Shown: positions 9,346 through 21,574 of the stretch, in pieces
Layout: every line of letters starts with the position of its first letter
How positions within the stretch are numbered: the first letter of the stretch is position 1
From: Alteribacillus persepolensis
Lineage (GTDB): Bacteria > Bacillota > Bacilli > Bacillales > Marinococcaceae
Reading direction: 5' to 3'
Length of the DNA: 35,114 nucleotides
Assembly (NCBI RefSeq): GCF_900099605.1
Contig: NZ_FNDK01000027.1
Coordinates: 1 to 35,114 of the forward strand
Notes under the pieces: model-generated
Databases searched by the model: none
What the model saw: the letters and a program-made list of their open reading frames with translations, nothing else
Told to the model about the DNA's origin: nothing
Made by a program: the position numbers and the translations under genes

Positions 9346-10230
9346 TTACCATCCACGATCTTGCATACGTTCTTCGGGCTCTAAGTTAGAAATCTCGATG
9401 CCTTTCATTGCTGTTCCAAGATCTTTGGATAAACGCCCAATAAGCTCATAATCTTCATAATGAGTAGTTGCTTCAACAATAGCACGAGCAAATTTGTCTG
9501 GATGATCAGATTTAAAGATACCGGAACCAACAAAGACACCATCTGCTCCTAATTGCATCATAAGAGCAGCATCTGCTGGTGTTGCTATCCCTCCTGCTGC
9601 AAAGTTTACAACTGGCAGTCTCCCGTTTTCTTTAATTTCTAACAGCAGTTCGTATGGAGCACCTAAGTTTTTCGCTTCTGTCATCAATTCATCTTTGGAA
9701 GAGCCTACCACTTTTTTCACCTGAGCTTGAACCATTCTCATATGGCGAACCGCTTCAACGATATTGCCTGTTCCTGGTTCCCCTTTTGTTCTTAACATGG
9801 ACGCTCCCTCACCAACACGTCGAAGAGCTTCTCCTAAGTCGCGAGCTCCACAAACAAACGGCACCGTATATTCGCTTTTATCAAGGTGATACACCTCATC
9901 TGCGGGGGTAAGCACTTCACTTTCGTCAATGTAGTCTACTCCAAGCGCTTCCAAAACACGTGCTTCTACAATATGGCCAATACGTGCTTTTGCCATAACT
10001 GGAATAGAAACAGCTCCCATTACTTCTTCAACAATAGTAGGATCTGCCATACGTGCTACTCCACCAGCGGCACGAATATCTGCTGGAACGCGTTCTAGCG
10101 CCATTACCGCTACAGCACCAGCTTCTTCTGCAATCTTTGCTTGTTCTGCATTAACAACGTCCATAATGACGCCGCCTTTTTGCATTTCTGCCATTCCTCG
10201 TTTTACTCTGTCTGTCCCTCTATCTGCCAT
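9346..10230 (-). CDS. pdxS: Pyridoxal 5'-phosphate synthase lyase subunit
   Basis: 294 aa, exactly the B. subtilis length. PdxS condenses ribose 5-phosphate, glyceraldehyde 3-phosphate and PdxT-derived ammonia directly into PLP; 12 PdxS and 12 PdxT form the complex. Catalytic K81 (MAKARIG) and K149 ([10 protein letters not shown]) are present in a TIM-barrel sequence. A longer frame begins at 10281, but GGGAGGAATTG lies just before the ATG at 10228-10230 and [16 protein letters not shown] is the family N-terminus. It is first in the pdxST unit; no confident promoter was found in the 198 bp upstream. Confidence 0.97.
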   Translation of the reverse strand: MADRGTDRVKRGMAEMQKGGVIMDVVNAEQAKIAEEAGAVAVMALERVPADIRAAGGVARMADPTIVEEVMGAVSIPVMAKARIGHIVEARVLEALGVDYIDESEVLTPADEVYHLDKSEYTVPFVCGARDLGEALRRVGEGASMLRTKGEPGTGNIVEAVRHMRMVQAQVKKVVGSSKDELMTEAKNLGAPYELLLEIKENGRLPVVNFAAGGIATPADAALMMQLGADGVFVGSGIFKSDHPDKFARAIVEATTHYEDYELIGRLSKDLGTAMKGIEISNLEPEERMQDRGW

Positions 10231-10428
10231 TTTACAATTCCTCCCGCTTTTTTTCCTGAATATATCATTTGTTCGCTCCACAAAGTGCGGACGAACGCAC
10301 TGATTTTGTTATGCTATTTATTGTAACACTACCTATTTAGAGAATAAAGTACTATAAGCGTTCTTTTCCCACTGTACGTATCATTCCACGTTTTTTTCAA
10401 ATCTATAAGGACTGCGTTTGCCAAAGCG

Positions 10429-11754
10429 TTAAAACAGACCTTTTACAGCATTAACAGCGCTATTCCATAAACTTCCAAAGAAACCTCCAATGCTGCTCAT
10501 CGTCAGAGAAAACCAACCAGCTCGCTCCACACTTTCATCCACCACTAATGGAACACGGTGGCTTTCCCCTAAACGGTCATGTAAATAACTGTTATCTCCA
10601 CTTTCAGCTATGGAAACATACCCAACTGTCTCTCCAGCTTCAACGGGGGCTTCTATCGCACCTTCTTCATTAATCAACTCTTCATCTAGGGAGACATTGA
10701 CATCCACACTTTCACTTTCACCGTCTTGTACCAACACGGAGAGTGACTCTCCTGCCGAAACAGTCACTTCATCTTCTTTTCCTTTCAGAACTGGAAGGGT
10801 TTGATTTCCTTCTACTTGTTCCCCTTTTTCCAGTACTTCCTCATATGTGAATTGATTAAAGCCATAGTCCAGCAGCTTTTCTGTCTCTTCAAACCTAGCT
10901 TGTCTGGAGTCGGTTCGCATAACAACGGATATATACCGAAGGCCGTCTCGTTCTGCCGTACCAGTAAAGGCATTTCCTGCTAAATCTGTGTACCCTGTTT
11001 TTAATCCATCCACTCCATTATAGGGCATTGGTCCGTTAGGAAGCATCCAGTTCCAGTTTTGCATTTCTATGTACTCTTCTGGTCCTGCTTCAAACGTTTC
11101 TGCGCTAATAGAAGTGGTCTCAAGGACTTCAGGATAATCCGCTAATAAATGATAAGCCAGCAAGGCAGTTGATTCTGCTGACATAAGGTTCTCAGCATCA
11201 GCTTCTGTCCCTTCAGGATGCTGCCCATCCATAGACCGGTTATTAAGCCCTGTTGAATTAACGAATTCATAGTCTTGCAGCCCTAATTCTTCTGCTTTTT
11301 CGTTCATCATTGTAACAAATGCGCCTTCTGAACCAGCAATGTGCTCTGCTAAAGCAATGGTAGCACCATTTGCTGAGTAAATAGCCATTGCTTTGTATAA
11401 TTCTTCAACGGTGTATGATTCATCTTGACGTAATGGAACATTTGACAGCGAAGTGTCCAGAGATAATTGACGCACTTTATCACTAATACTGACTTCGTCT
11501 TCCCAAGATATTTCTCCATTATTGACAGCTTCATGAACTAGGTATTCAGTCATGATTTTTGTCATACTTGCTATCGGTAAAACAGTATGGCTGTCCTCCT
11601 CATACACAACCTTTCCCGTTTCTGCTTCTACGAGAATCGCAGCGTCAGCTTCTAATTCAAGTTCTTGTGCTGAAGCACTGCTCCCAACTGCAAAAAACAA
11701 GGTAAGATAAAAGGATATAATAATGGATACGTATAACCAACCTTTTCTTTTCAA
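10429..11754 (-). CDS. dacA: D-alanyl-D-alanine carboxypeptidase (PBP5)
   Basis: 441 aa. DacA trims the terminal D-Ala from peptidoglycan pentapeptides and is the major low-molecular-weight penicillin-binding protein. A signal peptide (residues 1 to about 29, ending SSASA) is followed by the catalytic motifs S63-M-T-K66, S127-A-N129 and KTG (LKTGYTD), then a beta-rich domain and a C-terminal amphipathic anchor helix (about the last 28 residues, rich in Phe, Trp and Ser). TTG at 11752-11754 is chosen because GGAGGTG lies 6-7 nt before it and the signal peptide starts there; the longer frame to 11835 adds unlikely sequence. The mature protein is very acidic, as is common in halophilic or alkaliphilic bacilli. 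Confidence 0.94.
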   Translation of the reverse strand: MKRKGWLYVSIIISFYLTLFFAVGSSASAQELELEADAAILVEAETGKVVYEEDSHTVLPIASMTKIMTEYLVHEAVNNGEISWEDEVSISDKVRQLSLDTSLSNVPLRQDESYTVEELYKAMAIYSANGATIALAEHIAGSEGAFVTMMNEKAEELGLQDYEFVNSTGLNNRSMDGQHPEGTEADAENLMSAESTALLAYHLLADYPEVLETTSISAETFEAGPEEYIEMQNWNWMLPNGPMPYNGVDGLKTGYTDLAGNAFTGTAERDGLRYISVVMRTDSRQARFEETEKLLDYGFNQFTYEEVLEKGEQVEGNQTLPVLKGKEDEVTVSAGESLSVLVQDGESESVDVNVSLDEELINEEGAIEAPVEAGETVGYVSIAESGDNSYLHDRLGESHRVPLVVDESVERAGWFSLTMSSIGGFFGSLWNSAVNAVKGLF

Positions 11755-11863
11755 CGTTTGCACCTCCACGGTCTTCTTGCCAAACGATATTTTAACACAG
11801 GTGCCCGGAAAAAAATAGACAGTCATCCGACCCATTTCCTTATTTGTTTAATATTTCCCAGGA

Positions 11864-11923
11864 AAAGAAAAATGCCCTCGATATGAGTGCTGCATTACTT
11901 CATCCATACTCACCGAAGGCATT
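11864..11923 (-). terminator. guaB terminator
   Basis: Minus strand AATGCCTTCGGTGAGT pairs with ACTCATATCGAGGGCATT across a long loop; stem ends 11871-11880 and 11911-11923, followed by TTTCTTTTC. It begins about 20 nt after the guaB stop and separates it from dacA. Confidence 0.75.
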
Positions 11924-11943
11924 TCACTAATTATAGGCTGGTC

Positions 11944-13407
<1,464 letters not shown>

Positions 13408-13592
13408 TCATCCTTTCTTTTGCATCTCAATTGTTTCACCCGAAAAAACACCACGCTTTTTTCTATAACCTGTCATAAAGCGTTTGCTACTTGTGGAAAC
13501 TACATAGAAATACATCGGTGAGGAGTCATTCTGTGAACAGCTGGCATGTTTTTATACTCAAGATTTTCTAATATCTTATCATGTTTTAGCGC

Positions 13593-13621
13593 TTGACACG
13601 AGTGCTCAAAATAAGTTTAAA
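13593..13621 (+). promoter_or_regulatory. Probable yaaC promoter
   Basis: Perfect TTGACA (13593-13598), a 17-bp spacer and TTTAAA (13616-13621), about 80 bp before the yaaC start. The rest of the guaB-yaaC divergent spacer (13402-13592) shows a small A/T-rich hairpin (AAGAT/ATCTT near 13561-13580) but no gene or clear operator. Confidence 0.6.
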
Positions 13622-13701
13622 CATTCGGAAAAGTAAAATATATGATATTCATGATTTATGGTTGTAAAAATACACGACTGTGTCATAAAGGGGGAATTTT
13701 A

Positions 13702-14661
13702 TTGAATGCCCTTCACTCTAACCACGACCTTTTTGCTTACTACGCTCCGTTTGAATCACAAGAAGTATTGCGCCAGCTGCTTTATGAACGATATCAGAAG
13801 ACAACATCGCTGCAGGAAAAAGCCTCGGAATACAGTTATCAAAACACTCCTGTTTTCCATTACGAGTGGATGATTGGCCGAAACTACTGGATGGAGGGAT
13901 TGAATGCTTCTCTGTTAATTAAACCATTGCTTCTTTTTTATGGTCTTACACATTTATTAAAAGGGATCATTTTATTAACTGACCCAATGTATCCTGCTTC
14001 TGCTGAAGTTCTGGCACATGGGGTAACGTCGAGAAAAAGAAAAAAGAAAGGTTACACTTTCCTTGAAGACGAAGTAAAAGTTCAAAAGAAAGGCTTTTTC
14101 CCTCACTTTGCCTACTATTTGTTTCACATGGAACATTTGCCTCATACGAAATGGAAAATGGCTGACTTACTTATATTTGCTAAAGATATGGCATCTTTGT
14201 ATTTTGATGTCAAAGGAACGTCGCATTGTATGCGTGTAGAACAGAAACACGCAAGCATAAAGCTGTACGGAAAACAAACGATTCATCAAGACATGCTCTC
14301 AACATTACAGAACGCTCTTTACGCATACAATCTTCCTGTAAAAGACATTGTTCACTTAGAAAGTCAATCCGTGACATTTACAGTCGATCAAGATAAAGCC
14401 AACAAAAAACCATTACTTTTAACATATCATAACAAACACTATCTGCCGCCGTCTTTTCCTAAAAAGCTGCATCAACTTCCAGACATGTGTCTTCACTTTT
14501 TACTTTTATACAATTTGAGCATGATATGCCGCTATGAAGGTGAATGGTGGGGAGAGGTAATGACCCAGCAATATTCGGAAGACTATCCAATTATTAAACA
14601 TTATTTGGCTGTTGCTGAACGAAGTGTCCCAGCTCTATTTGCCACCTTTTTTCATAAATAG
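13702..14661 (+). CDS. yaaC: YaaC-like protein of unknown function
   Basis: 319 aa, close to the B. subtilis YaaC length. No enzyme motif or membrane segment is evident; the protein is rich in aromatic and His residues (for example HYEWMIGRNYWMEGLNASLL) and matches the YaaC-like family found beside guaB in Bacillaceae. Function is not known. The frame opens at 13642, but AAAGGGGG at about 13688-13694 lies 8 nt before TTG at 13702-13704, so TTG is the likely start. It is the only gene on the left arm that runs toward the origin, against fork movement. Its transcript meets gyrA at the bidirectional terminator at 14824-14855. Confidence 0.85.
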   Translation: MNALHSNHDLFAYYAPFESQEVLRQLLYERYQKTTSLQEKASEYSYQNTPVFHYEWMIGRNYWMEGLNASLLIKPLLLFYGLTHLLKGIILLTDPMYPASAEVLAHGVTSRKRKKKGYTFLEDEVKVQKKGFFPHFAYYLFHMEHLPHTKWKMADLLIFAKDMASLYFDVKGTSHCMRVEQKHASIKLYGKQTIHQDMLSTLQNALYAYNLPVKDIVHLESQSVTFTVDQDKANKKPLLLTYHNKHYLPPSFPKKLHQLPDMCLHFLLLYNLSMICRYEGEWWGEVMTQQYSEDYPIIKHYLAVAERSVPALFATFFHK

Positions 14662-14823
14662 TGTTAGGACATGCCAAAAACATAAGTACTCAAAAAAGCG
14701 AGTATACACTATACAAATGCCAAAAAAACCGCTGCCTTTAAAAAATGATTCAGTTATTTTCTCTTATATTTTGCTTTAGTTGGAGTACATGCCATATTTT
14801 GTTTTTTTCTAACCGTCACATAG

Positions 14824-14855
14824 AAAAACCTTCGGCACTACGGCCGAAGGTTTTT
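14824..14855. terminator. Bidirectional terminator between gyrA and yaaC
   Basis: An AAAAACCTTCGGC / GCCGAAGGTTTTT inverted repeat with a 6-nt loop, 13 perfect base pairs including A/T tails. It overlaps the gyrA stop codon on the minus strand by two bases, and lies 163 bp past the yaaC stop on the plus strand. Runs of five T follow the stem in both directions. Confidence 0.9.
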
Positions 14856-17373
14856 ATTCTTCTGGAACGTTATTTTCATCGACATCGTCTGCTGCAACAC
14901 TATCCGTTGTATCGGATTCTGTCGAATCTTTGTCCACCTCGTCCTCTTCTTCTGGTGTGTCAACTGGTGCTACGGTAGAAACTTCTTCTCCTTCAGACAG
15001 GCGGATTAATTTTACTCCTTGTGCGTAACGGCCTAAACAAGAAATTTCTTGTGTGTTTATGCGAATTAACACGCCGTGTATAGTCATAACCATAATATCA
15101 TGATCTTCTGAAATACATCTCATGGACACAAGATCTCCATTACGCTCCGTCAAATTACAAGCTTTCAAACCTTTTCCGCCCCGGTTTTGTATTTTAAATT
15201 CCTCCACCGGTGTGCGTTTTCCGTATCCTTTATTCGTAACCATCAACACATCTTTGCTGTTAGAAGCAATATCCATTCCAACAACTTCGTCTTCTGATTC
15301 TAACGAGATAGCTTTTACCCCGGTTGCTGTCCGGCCCATAAACCGGACGTTTGATTCATTAAAATGAATAGCCATGCCGTGTTTTGTACCAATAATTAAA
15401 CTGTCATCACCTGTCGTTAAACGAACACCATGCAATTCATCATTCTCTTTTACGTTAACAGCAAACAGGCCGCCTTTCCGGATATTGGCAAAAGCAGAAA
15501 GTGGTGTGCGCTTTGCAATCCCCTGTTTGGTCAAGAAAAACAAATATGCATCTTCTGCATACTGTTCTACCGGAATGACTGTACTGATTTCTTCATCCTT
15601 ATCAATTTGCAGTAAGTTAATGATTGGAATACCTTTAGCGGTTCGTTTCAACTCAGGGATCTCATAGCCTTTTAAGCGATAGACTTTCCCTTTATTTGTG
15701 AAAAACAGTATCGTCGCGTGTGAACTTGTCGTAAATAAATGTTCGACAAAGTCATCGTCATTAGTGCCCATTCCTTGGACACCCTTCCCGCCACGCCGTT
15801 GACTTCGGTACGTATCAATTGGCATTCGTTTTAAATAACCATGATGAGAGATTGTAATAACCACGTTTTGCCGTGGAATTAAATCTTCATCTTCAATTTG
15901 GTTGTCTCCCGCTGTGATAATAGTGCGGCGCTCATCATTAAATTGTGCTTTTAGTCCCGTCAGTTCCTCACGAATAATGTCTAACACGCGTTCTTCACTA
16001 GCCAAAATTTCTTTTAATTCTTTGATACGGTCAACTAAATCTTTATATTCCTGTTCAATTTTGTCTCTTTCTAAACCTGTTAAACGCTGCAAGCGCATAT
16101 CCAAAATAGCTTGAGCCTGCTCATGACTAAGAGAGAATCTCTCTATCAAACCATTACGAGCGATTTCCGTTGTTTGCGAGCTGCGTATTAATTCAATCAC
16201 TTCATCTAGATAATCGAGTGCAACGCGCAATCCTTCTAGAATATGGGCTCTTGCTTCCGCTTTTCTCAACTCAAAAGCCGTACGTCGTTTAATTACTTCT
16301 TTTTGGTGTTCTAAATAATGATAGAGACACTCTTTTAAATTCAGTACTTTCGGACGCCCGTCCACAAGAGCCAGCATATTAATACCGAAGCTGGTCTGCA
16401 GTGCTGTTTGTTTATACAGGTTATTGAGCAGTACATTGGCATTTGTATCTTTTCGTACTTCAATGACAATACGCATGCCATTTCGATCTGACTCATCACG
16501 TAAATCAGTAATACCTTCAATCTTCTTGTCCCGTACAAGTTCGGCAATCTTTTCAATTAAACGTGCTTTATTTACTTGATATGGCAGCTCGTTGACAATA
16601 ATTGACTGTTTTCCATTACTTTTTTCATCAATGTACGCATTGGCTCGAATCATAATTGATCCTCTGCCTGTTTGATAGGCTTTTTTAATGCCTGAACGTC
16701 CAAGGATGGAAGCACCTGTCGGAAAGTCTGGACCAGGGATATATTCCATCAGTTCGGGTACCGTTATATCAGGATTGTGACTTAAAGCAAGCACACCATC
16801 AATGACTTCTCCCAATTGATGAGGCGGGATATTCGTCGCCATCCCGACAGCAATACCTGCTGCGCCATTGATAAGTAAATTTGGAAACTTTGCTGGCAGC
16901 ACAACTGGTTCTTTCTCGTTACCATCATAGTTGTCTTGATAATCAATTGTATCTTTGTTGATGTCACGCACCATTTCCATGGAGATTTTGGCCATTTTTG
17001 CTTCTGTGTAACGCATCGCTGCTGCAGCATCTCCATCAACAGATCCAAAGTTGCCATGACCATCCACTAACATGTAACGATAACTAAAATCTTGAGCCAT
17101 TCTTACCATCGTTTCATACACTGCGGAATCACCATGAGGATGGTATTTACCAATAACGTCTCCAACAATACGAGCAGATTTGCGGTAGGGTTTATCCGGT
17201 GTCATACCTAGAGCACTCATCGCAAATAAAATACGACGGTGAACCGGTTTTAAGCCATCCCGCACATCAGGTAATGCACGGCTGACAATAACACTCATCG
17301 CATAATCTAAAAACGACGTCTGCATTTCTTGTCCGATATTTATTTCTGTTACTCTTGATTCATTTTCTGCCAT
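14854..17373 (-). CDS. gyrA: DNA gyrase subunit A
   Basis: 839 aa from the chosen start. GyrA cuts and rejoins DNA in the GyrA2B2 enzyme that introduces negative supercoils. Active-site Tyr122 (MRYTEAKM) follows Arg121; the quinolone-determining positions read Ser83 and Glu87 (HGDSAVYE), the susceptible-type residues. The C-terminal pinwheel carries the GyrA box QRRGGKG. A tail of about 40 residues is extremely acidic (Asp/Glu-rich), longer than in B. subtilis. The frame extends upstream to 17538, but GGGAGGT is 8 nt before the ATG at 17371-17373, where family homology begins. It lies 356 bp downstream of gyrB, a spacer with two hairpins. Confidence 0.97.
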   Translation of the reverse strand: MAENESRVTEINIGQEMQTSFLDYAMSVIVSRALPDVRDGLKPVHRRILFAMSALGMTPDKPYRKSARIVGDVIGKYHPHGDSAVYETMVRMAQDFSYRYMLVDGHGNFGSVDGDAAAAMRYTEAKMAKISMEMVRDINKDTIDYQDNYDGNEKEPVVLPAKFPNLLINGAAGIAVGMATNIPPHQLGEVIDGVLALSHNPDITVPELMEYIPGPDFPTGASILGRSGIKKAYQTGRGSIMIRANAYIDEKSNGKQSIIVNELPYQVNKARLIEKIAELVRDKKIEGITDLRDESDRNGMRIVIEVRKDTNANVLLNNLYKQTALQTSFGINMLALVDGRPKVLNLKECLYHYLEHQKEVIKRRTAFELRKAEARAHILEGLRVALDYLDEVIELIRSSQTTEIARNGLIERFSLSHEQAQAILDMRLQRLTGLERDKIEQEYKDLVDRIKELKEILASEERVLDIIREELTGLKAQFNDERRTIITAGDNQIEDEDLIPRQNVVITISHHGYLKRMPIDTYRSQRRGGKGVQGMGTNDDDFVEHLFTTSSHATILFFTNKGKVYRLKGYEIPELKRTAKGIPIINLLQIDKDEEISTVIPVEQYAEDAYLFFLTKQGIAKRTPLSAFANIRKGGLFAVNVKENDELHGVRLTTGDDSLIIGTKHGMAIHFNESNVRFMGRTATGVKAISLESEDEVVGMDIASNSKDVLMVTNKGYGKRTPVEEFKIQNRGGKGLKACNLTERNGDLVSMRCISEDHDIMVMTIHGVLIRINTQEISCLGRYAQGVKLIRLSEGEEVSTVAPVDTPEEEDEVDKDSTESDTTDSVAADDVDENNVPEE

Positions 17374-17517
17374 TCTTTGAACCTCCCAAAGTTTTGGAGC
17401 TGTTTTCAACAACATACAAACATCCTGCCAGCGACAGGTTGCAGCACGAACCACGAGCATGTTTACAGCAACATTCACGCAGGTGTTTGTATTTTCACTT
17501 CCCTTATAGAAAAGCAT

Positions 17518-17550
17518 AGGCGCCTGAATGGCTGTCAAAGGCGCCTTTTT
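17518..17550 (+). terminator. Plus-strand terminator-like hairpin in the gyrB-gyrA spacer
   Basis: AGGCGCC (17518-17524) and GGCGCCT (17540-17546) form a 7-bp GC-rich stem with a 15-nt loop followed by five T on the plus strand. This has the form of an intrinsic terminator for rightward transcription, yet both neighbours run leftward. On the minus strand there is no T-run. A TTGACA hexamer of the minus strand lies in the loop, without a well-spaced -10. Meaning unknown. Confidence 0.55.
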
Positions 17551-17624
17551 CTAAAGATAAGAAAGTATAAAAGCTGGCGTTTTCATTGCCTGGCGGCAAG
17601 CACCTATCCGCTTTAGGTTCCTTC

Positions 17625-17664
17625 GGTCTGTCTGCGGAAAGCTGACTTTTGCTTTCCACAGACC
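17625..17664. repeat. Strong hairpin in the gyrB-gyrA spacer
   Basis: GGTCTGT (17625-17631) pairs with ACAGACC (17658-17664), and GGAAAGC (17636-17642) with GCTTTCC (17651-17657), giving 14 perfect pairs with a 4-nt bulge (CTGC) and an 8-nt loop. It lies 65 bp past the gyrB stop, with no T-run on either side. The 356-bp spacer has no open reading frame with a convincing ribosome-binding site. It could be an mRNA processing or stability element, or a copy of a dispersed palindrome. Confidence 0.6.
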
Positions 17665-17729
17665 GTTTCTCATAAAAAATCCCTTATCTTAACCAAATTG
17701 TCCTCTTTCAAGCACTTGCGCTTTTCTTA

Positions 17730-19652
<1,923 letters not shown>

Positions 19653-19698
19653 TCACCTTCACTTCCATACATGTTGGGTCTAAACGAGCCAAGAGAAA

Positions 19699-19992
19699 TT
19701 AACTATCTTGTATTTCTGTGCTTTCCCCAACGTCTTCACTGTAGTCTTCAAACTCTGAAACGACTTGAGCTCTTCGTCTTAACGTCAAAGAAGAAATAGG
19801 AGATAAATACACTCGATCGACAGTTACTACGACCGATTTTGTTAACTCCTCAGAAATTTCAATGACATTTTTGTCATCCTGTGACGAAAGAAATTGTCTC
19901 GTGATGCTTGATGAATCGTGTGTATCCTGGTCTAGAATAGCCACAACATCTTTTGAACGTATGACCGTGTCTCCACCTAAGTGAATAAACAT
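19699..19992 (-). CDS. remB: RemB (YaaB), DUF370 family regulator
   Basis: 97 aa. RemB, a relative of the DNA-binding protein RemA, influences extracellular matrix genes in B. subtilis. The N-terminus MFIHLGGDTVIRSKDVVAI and the central segment SVVVTVDRVYLSPISS, then TLRRRA, are the family hallmarks; the acidic tail after about residue 78 is longer than in B. subtilis. ATG at 19990-19992 is preferred over an in-frame GTG nine bases upstream because GAGGTGG serves as the Shine-Dalgarno and the family begins M-x-IHLG. It starts 10 bp after the recF stop. Confidence 0.9.
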   Translation of the reverse strand: MFIHLGGDTVIRSKDVVAILDQDTHDSSSITRQFLSSQDDKNVIEISEELTKSVVVTVDRVYLSPISSLTLRRRAQVVSEFEDYSEDVGESTEIQDS

Positions 19993-20002
19993 GGTTTCCA
20001 CC

Positions 20003-21124
20003 TCATTTCATTTGACTGACATGTCCCGCTTTGGCGTAAAACGTAGATGCCTGTTTTAATGTGTCATGTTCAATGCTGTCTACACTTGTTGTTGTTACAA
20101 ATGTCTGGACCTTGCCCTGGATCGTATTCAGTAAATGAGATTGCCGGTGATGGTCTAGCTCTGACAGCACATCATCCAATAATAAAATCGGGTATTCCCC
20201 GATGTTGTCATGTATTAATTCAATCTCTGCGAGCTTTAAAGACAGCGCAGCTGTTCGTTGTTGTCCTTGTGAACCATACGTTTGAACGTCTTTTTGGTTA
20301 ATCAAAAGAGATAATTCGTCACGGTGGGGACCGCTTAACGTCATTCCCCGCCGAATCTCGCTATTTCTGTCTTCGCCTAGTTTTTCTTTTATTTTCTCTT
20401 CTATCTTCGACAAATTCATGTCTTCTGATACCTCAGCAGCCGGAAGATATGTTAAAGCTAACTCTTCTTTTGTTTGAGTAATTTGTGAATGAATTCTTTC
20501 CGCCCAAGATTGGAGCATGTCAATGAATGAAAAACGCTTCTGTATAACTTTGGCTGCAGCTTGTGCTAATTGATCGCTCAGCACCTCTAACATTATTTCT
20601 TGCTCTTGGTCCGGCACAGGAAAGATGTCTTTTAATAACTGATTCCGCTGCTTTAAGACACGTTGGTAGTTCGTTAAGTCATGAAGATAAACCGCACTGA
20701 TTTGTCCAAGTTCCATATCTATAAATCTTCGGCGGATACGCGGTCCGCCTTTCACTAAGTTTAAATCTTCAGGAGCAAACATCACGACATTGCAAGCTCC
20801 GACAAACTCACTTAATTTTCTCTGTTCCAATCCATTTATCTTTGTTTTCTTTCCCTTAGATGACACAATAACTTCTAAGTTTTGCGTGCTGTTCTTACGA
20901 GAAAGTTCTGCTTCGATACGAGCAAAATCCTGATCCCACTCTATTAATTCCTTATCTTTTGACGTCCGATGCGATTTTGCAAAAGCAAGCACATAGATAG
21001 CTTCCATGAGGTTTGTTTTACCTTGAGCATTCTCACCTAAAATAACATTGACTTTGTTTTCAACATTCAGATGGATATGGCGGTAATTGCGAAATTGTTT
21101 AAGAAAGAGTGAATGGATATACAC
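20003..21124 (-). CDS. recF: RecF DNA repair and replication protein
   Basis: 373 aa. RecF is an ABC-type/SMC-like ATPase that helps direct RecOR to gaps at stalled forks. Walker A GENAQGKT lies at residues 30-37; the signature region is TLSGPHRDE with YGSQGQQRT, and Walker B is [12 protein letters not shown]. The frame opens with TTG at 21130, but AGAGGGG directly abuts it, so GTG at 21122-21124, six bases further on, is the likelier start and gives [16 protein letters not shown], matching B. subtilis. It begins 12 bp after yaaA. Confidence 0.97.
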   Translation of the reverse strand: MYIHSLFLKQFRNYRHIHLNVENKVNVILGENAQGKTNLMEAIYVLAFAKSHRTSKDKELIEWDQDFARIEAELSRKNSTQNLEVIVSSKGKKTKINGLEQRKLSEFVGACNVVMFAPEDLNLVKGGPRIRRRFIDMELGQISAVYLHDLTNYQRVLKQRNQLLKDIFPVPDQEQEIMLEVLSDQLAQAAAKVIQKRFSFIDMLQSWAERIHSQITQTKEELALTYLPAAEVSEDMNLSKIEEKIKEKLGEDRNSEIRRGMTLSGPHRDELSLLINQKDVQTYGSQGQQRTAALSLKLAEIELIHDNIGEYPILLLDDVLSELDHHRQSHLLNTIQGKVQTFVTTTSVDSIEHDTLKQASTFYAKAGHVSQMK

Positions 21125-21136
21125 AAACAACCCCTC

Positions 21137-21361
21137 TTACTGTTGTGTTGAAGAAACTACGAATGTACCAGCACCTTCAATCATAATTTCATCACCGTTA
21201 TAAAGTTTTTTGCCGCGCCGTTTTTCATCTGTCTGATTAACAAGAACTTCATGTTCTGATAAAAACCACTTCGCCATTCCACCTGTATCAATGACTCCAA
21301 CTTCTTTTAAGAGTTGTCCTAACGTGATATATTCTGTTGTTATTTCAATTGATTGGCTCAT
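21137..21361 (-). CDS. yaaA: YaaA, S4-domain RNA-binding protein
   Basis: 74 aa. An S4-like fold is indicated by ITLGQLLKEVGVIDTGGMAK and VLVNQTDEKRRGKKLYNGD. The family is found between dnaN and recF in Firmicutes and probably binds RNA, perhaps in ribosome assembly; the exact role is unknown. The longer frame to 21424 is rejected because AGGAGGG lies 7 nt before the second of two tandem ATGs (21359-21361). The 213-bp gap upstream (21362-21574) holds a possible promoter and the dnaN-proximal hairpin. Confidence 0.92.
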   Translation of the reverse strand: MSQSIEITTEYITLGQLLKEVGVIDTGGMAKWFLSEHEVLVNQTDEKRRGKKLYNGDEIMIEGAGTFVVSSTQQ

Positions 21362-21459
21362 CATTATCCCTCCTGTGCTTGCTAATAACATCGACGTTTT
21401 TTTGGATAAACATTCGGTAATCATAACTCCGCTTCAAATGACATATGAATACACTATAT

Positions 21460-21489
21460 ATTTTACTAAAAATATGCGTATAACGCCAA
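21460..21489 (-). promoter_or_regulatory. Possible yaaA-recF promoter
   Basis: Minus strand TTGGCG (21484-21489), an 18-bp spacer and TAAAAT (21460-21465), about 95 bp upstream of yaaA. The -35 forms one arm of a CGCCAA/TTGGCG inverted repeat (21484-21518). Weak support. Confidence 0.35.
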
Positions 21490-21542
21490 TAGAAACGAAT
21501 AGAAATCATTTTGGCGCATAAACATGTATATTCATAGAGAAA

Positions 21543-21567
21543 CCCCCAGGAAATGGCATCCCAGGGG
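21543..21567 (-). terminator. Weak terminator-like hairpin after dnaN
   Basis: CCCC-A-GG (21544-21550) faces CC-A-GGGG (21561-21567), six pairs with one mismatch, followed on the minus strand by only TTTCTC. It begins a few bases after the dnaN stop and may end a fraction of dnaA-dnaN transcripts. Confidence 0.4.
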
Positions 21568-21574
21568 ATAGTTA

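Noticed and set aside
17374-17538. 55-residue upstream extension of GyrA
   Set aside because: The family N-terminus and GGGAGGT Shine-Dalgarno point to the ATG at 17371-17373.
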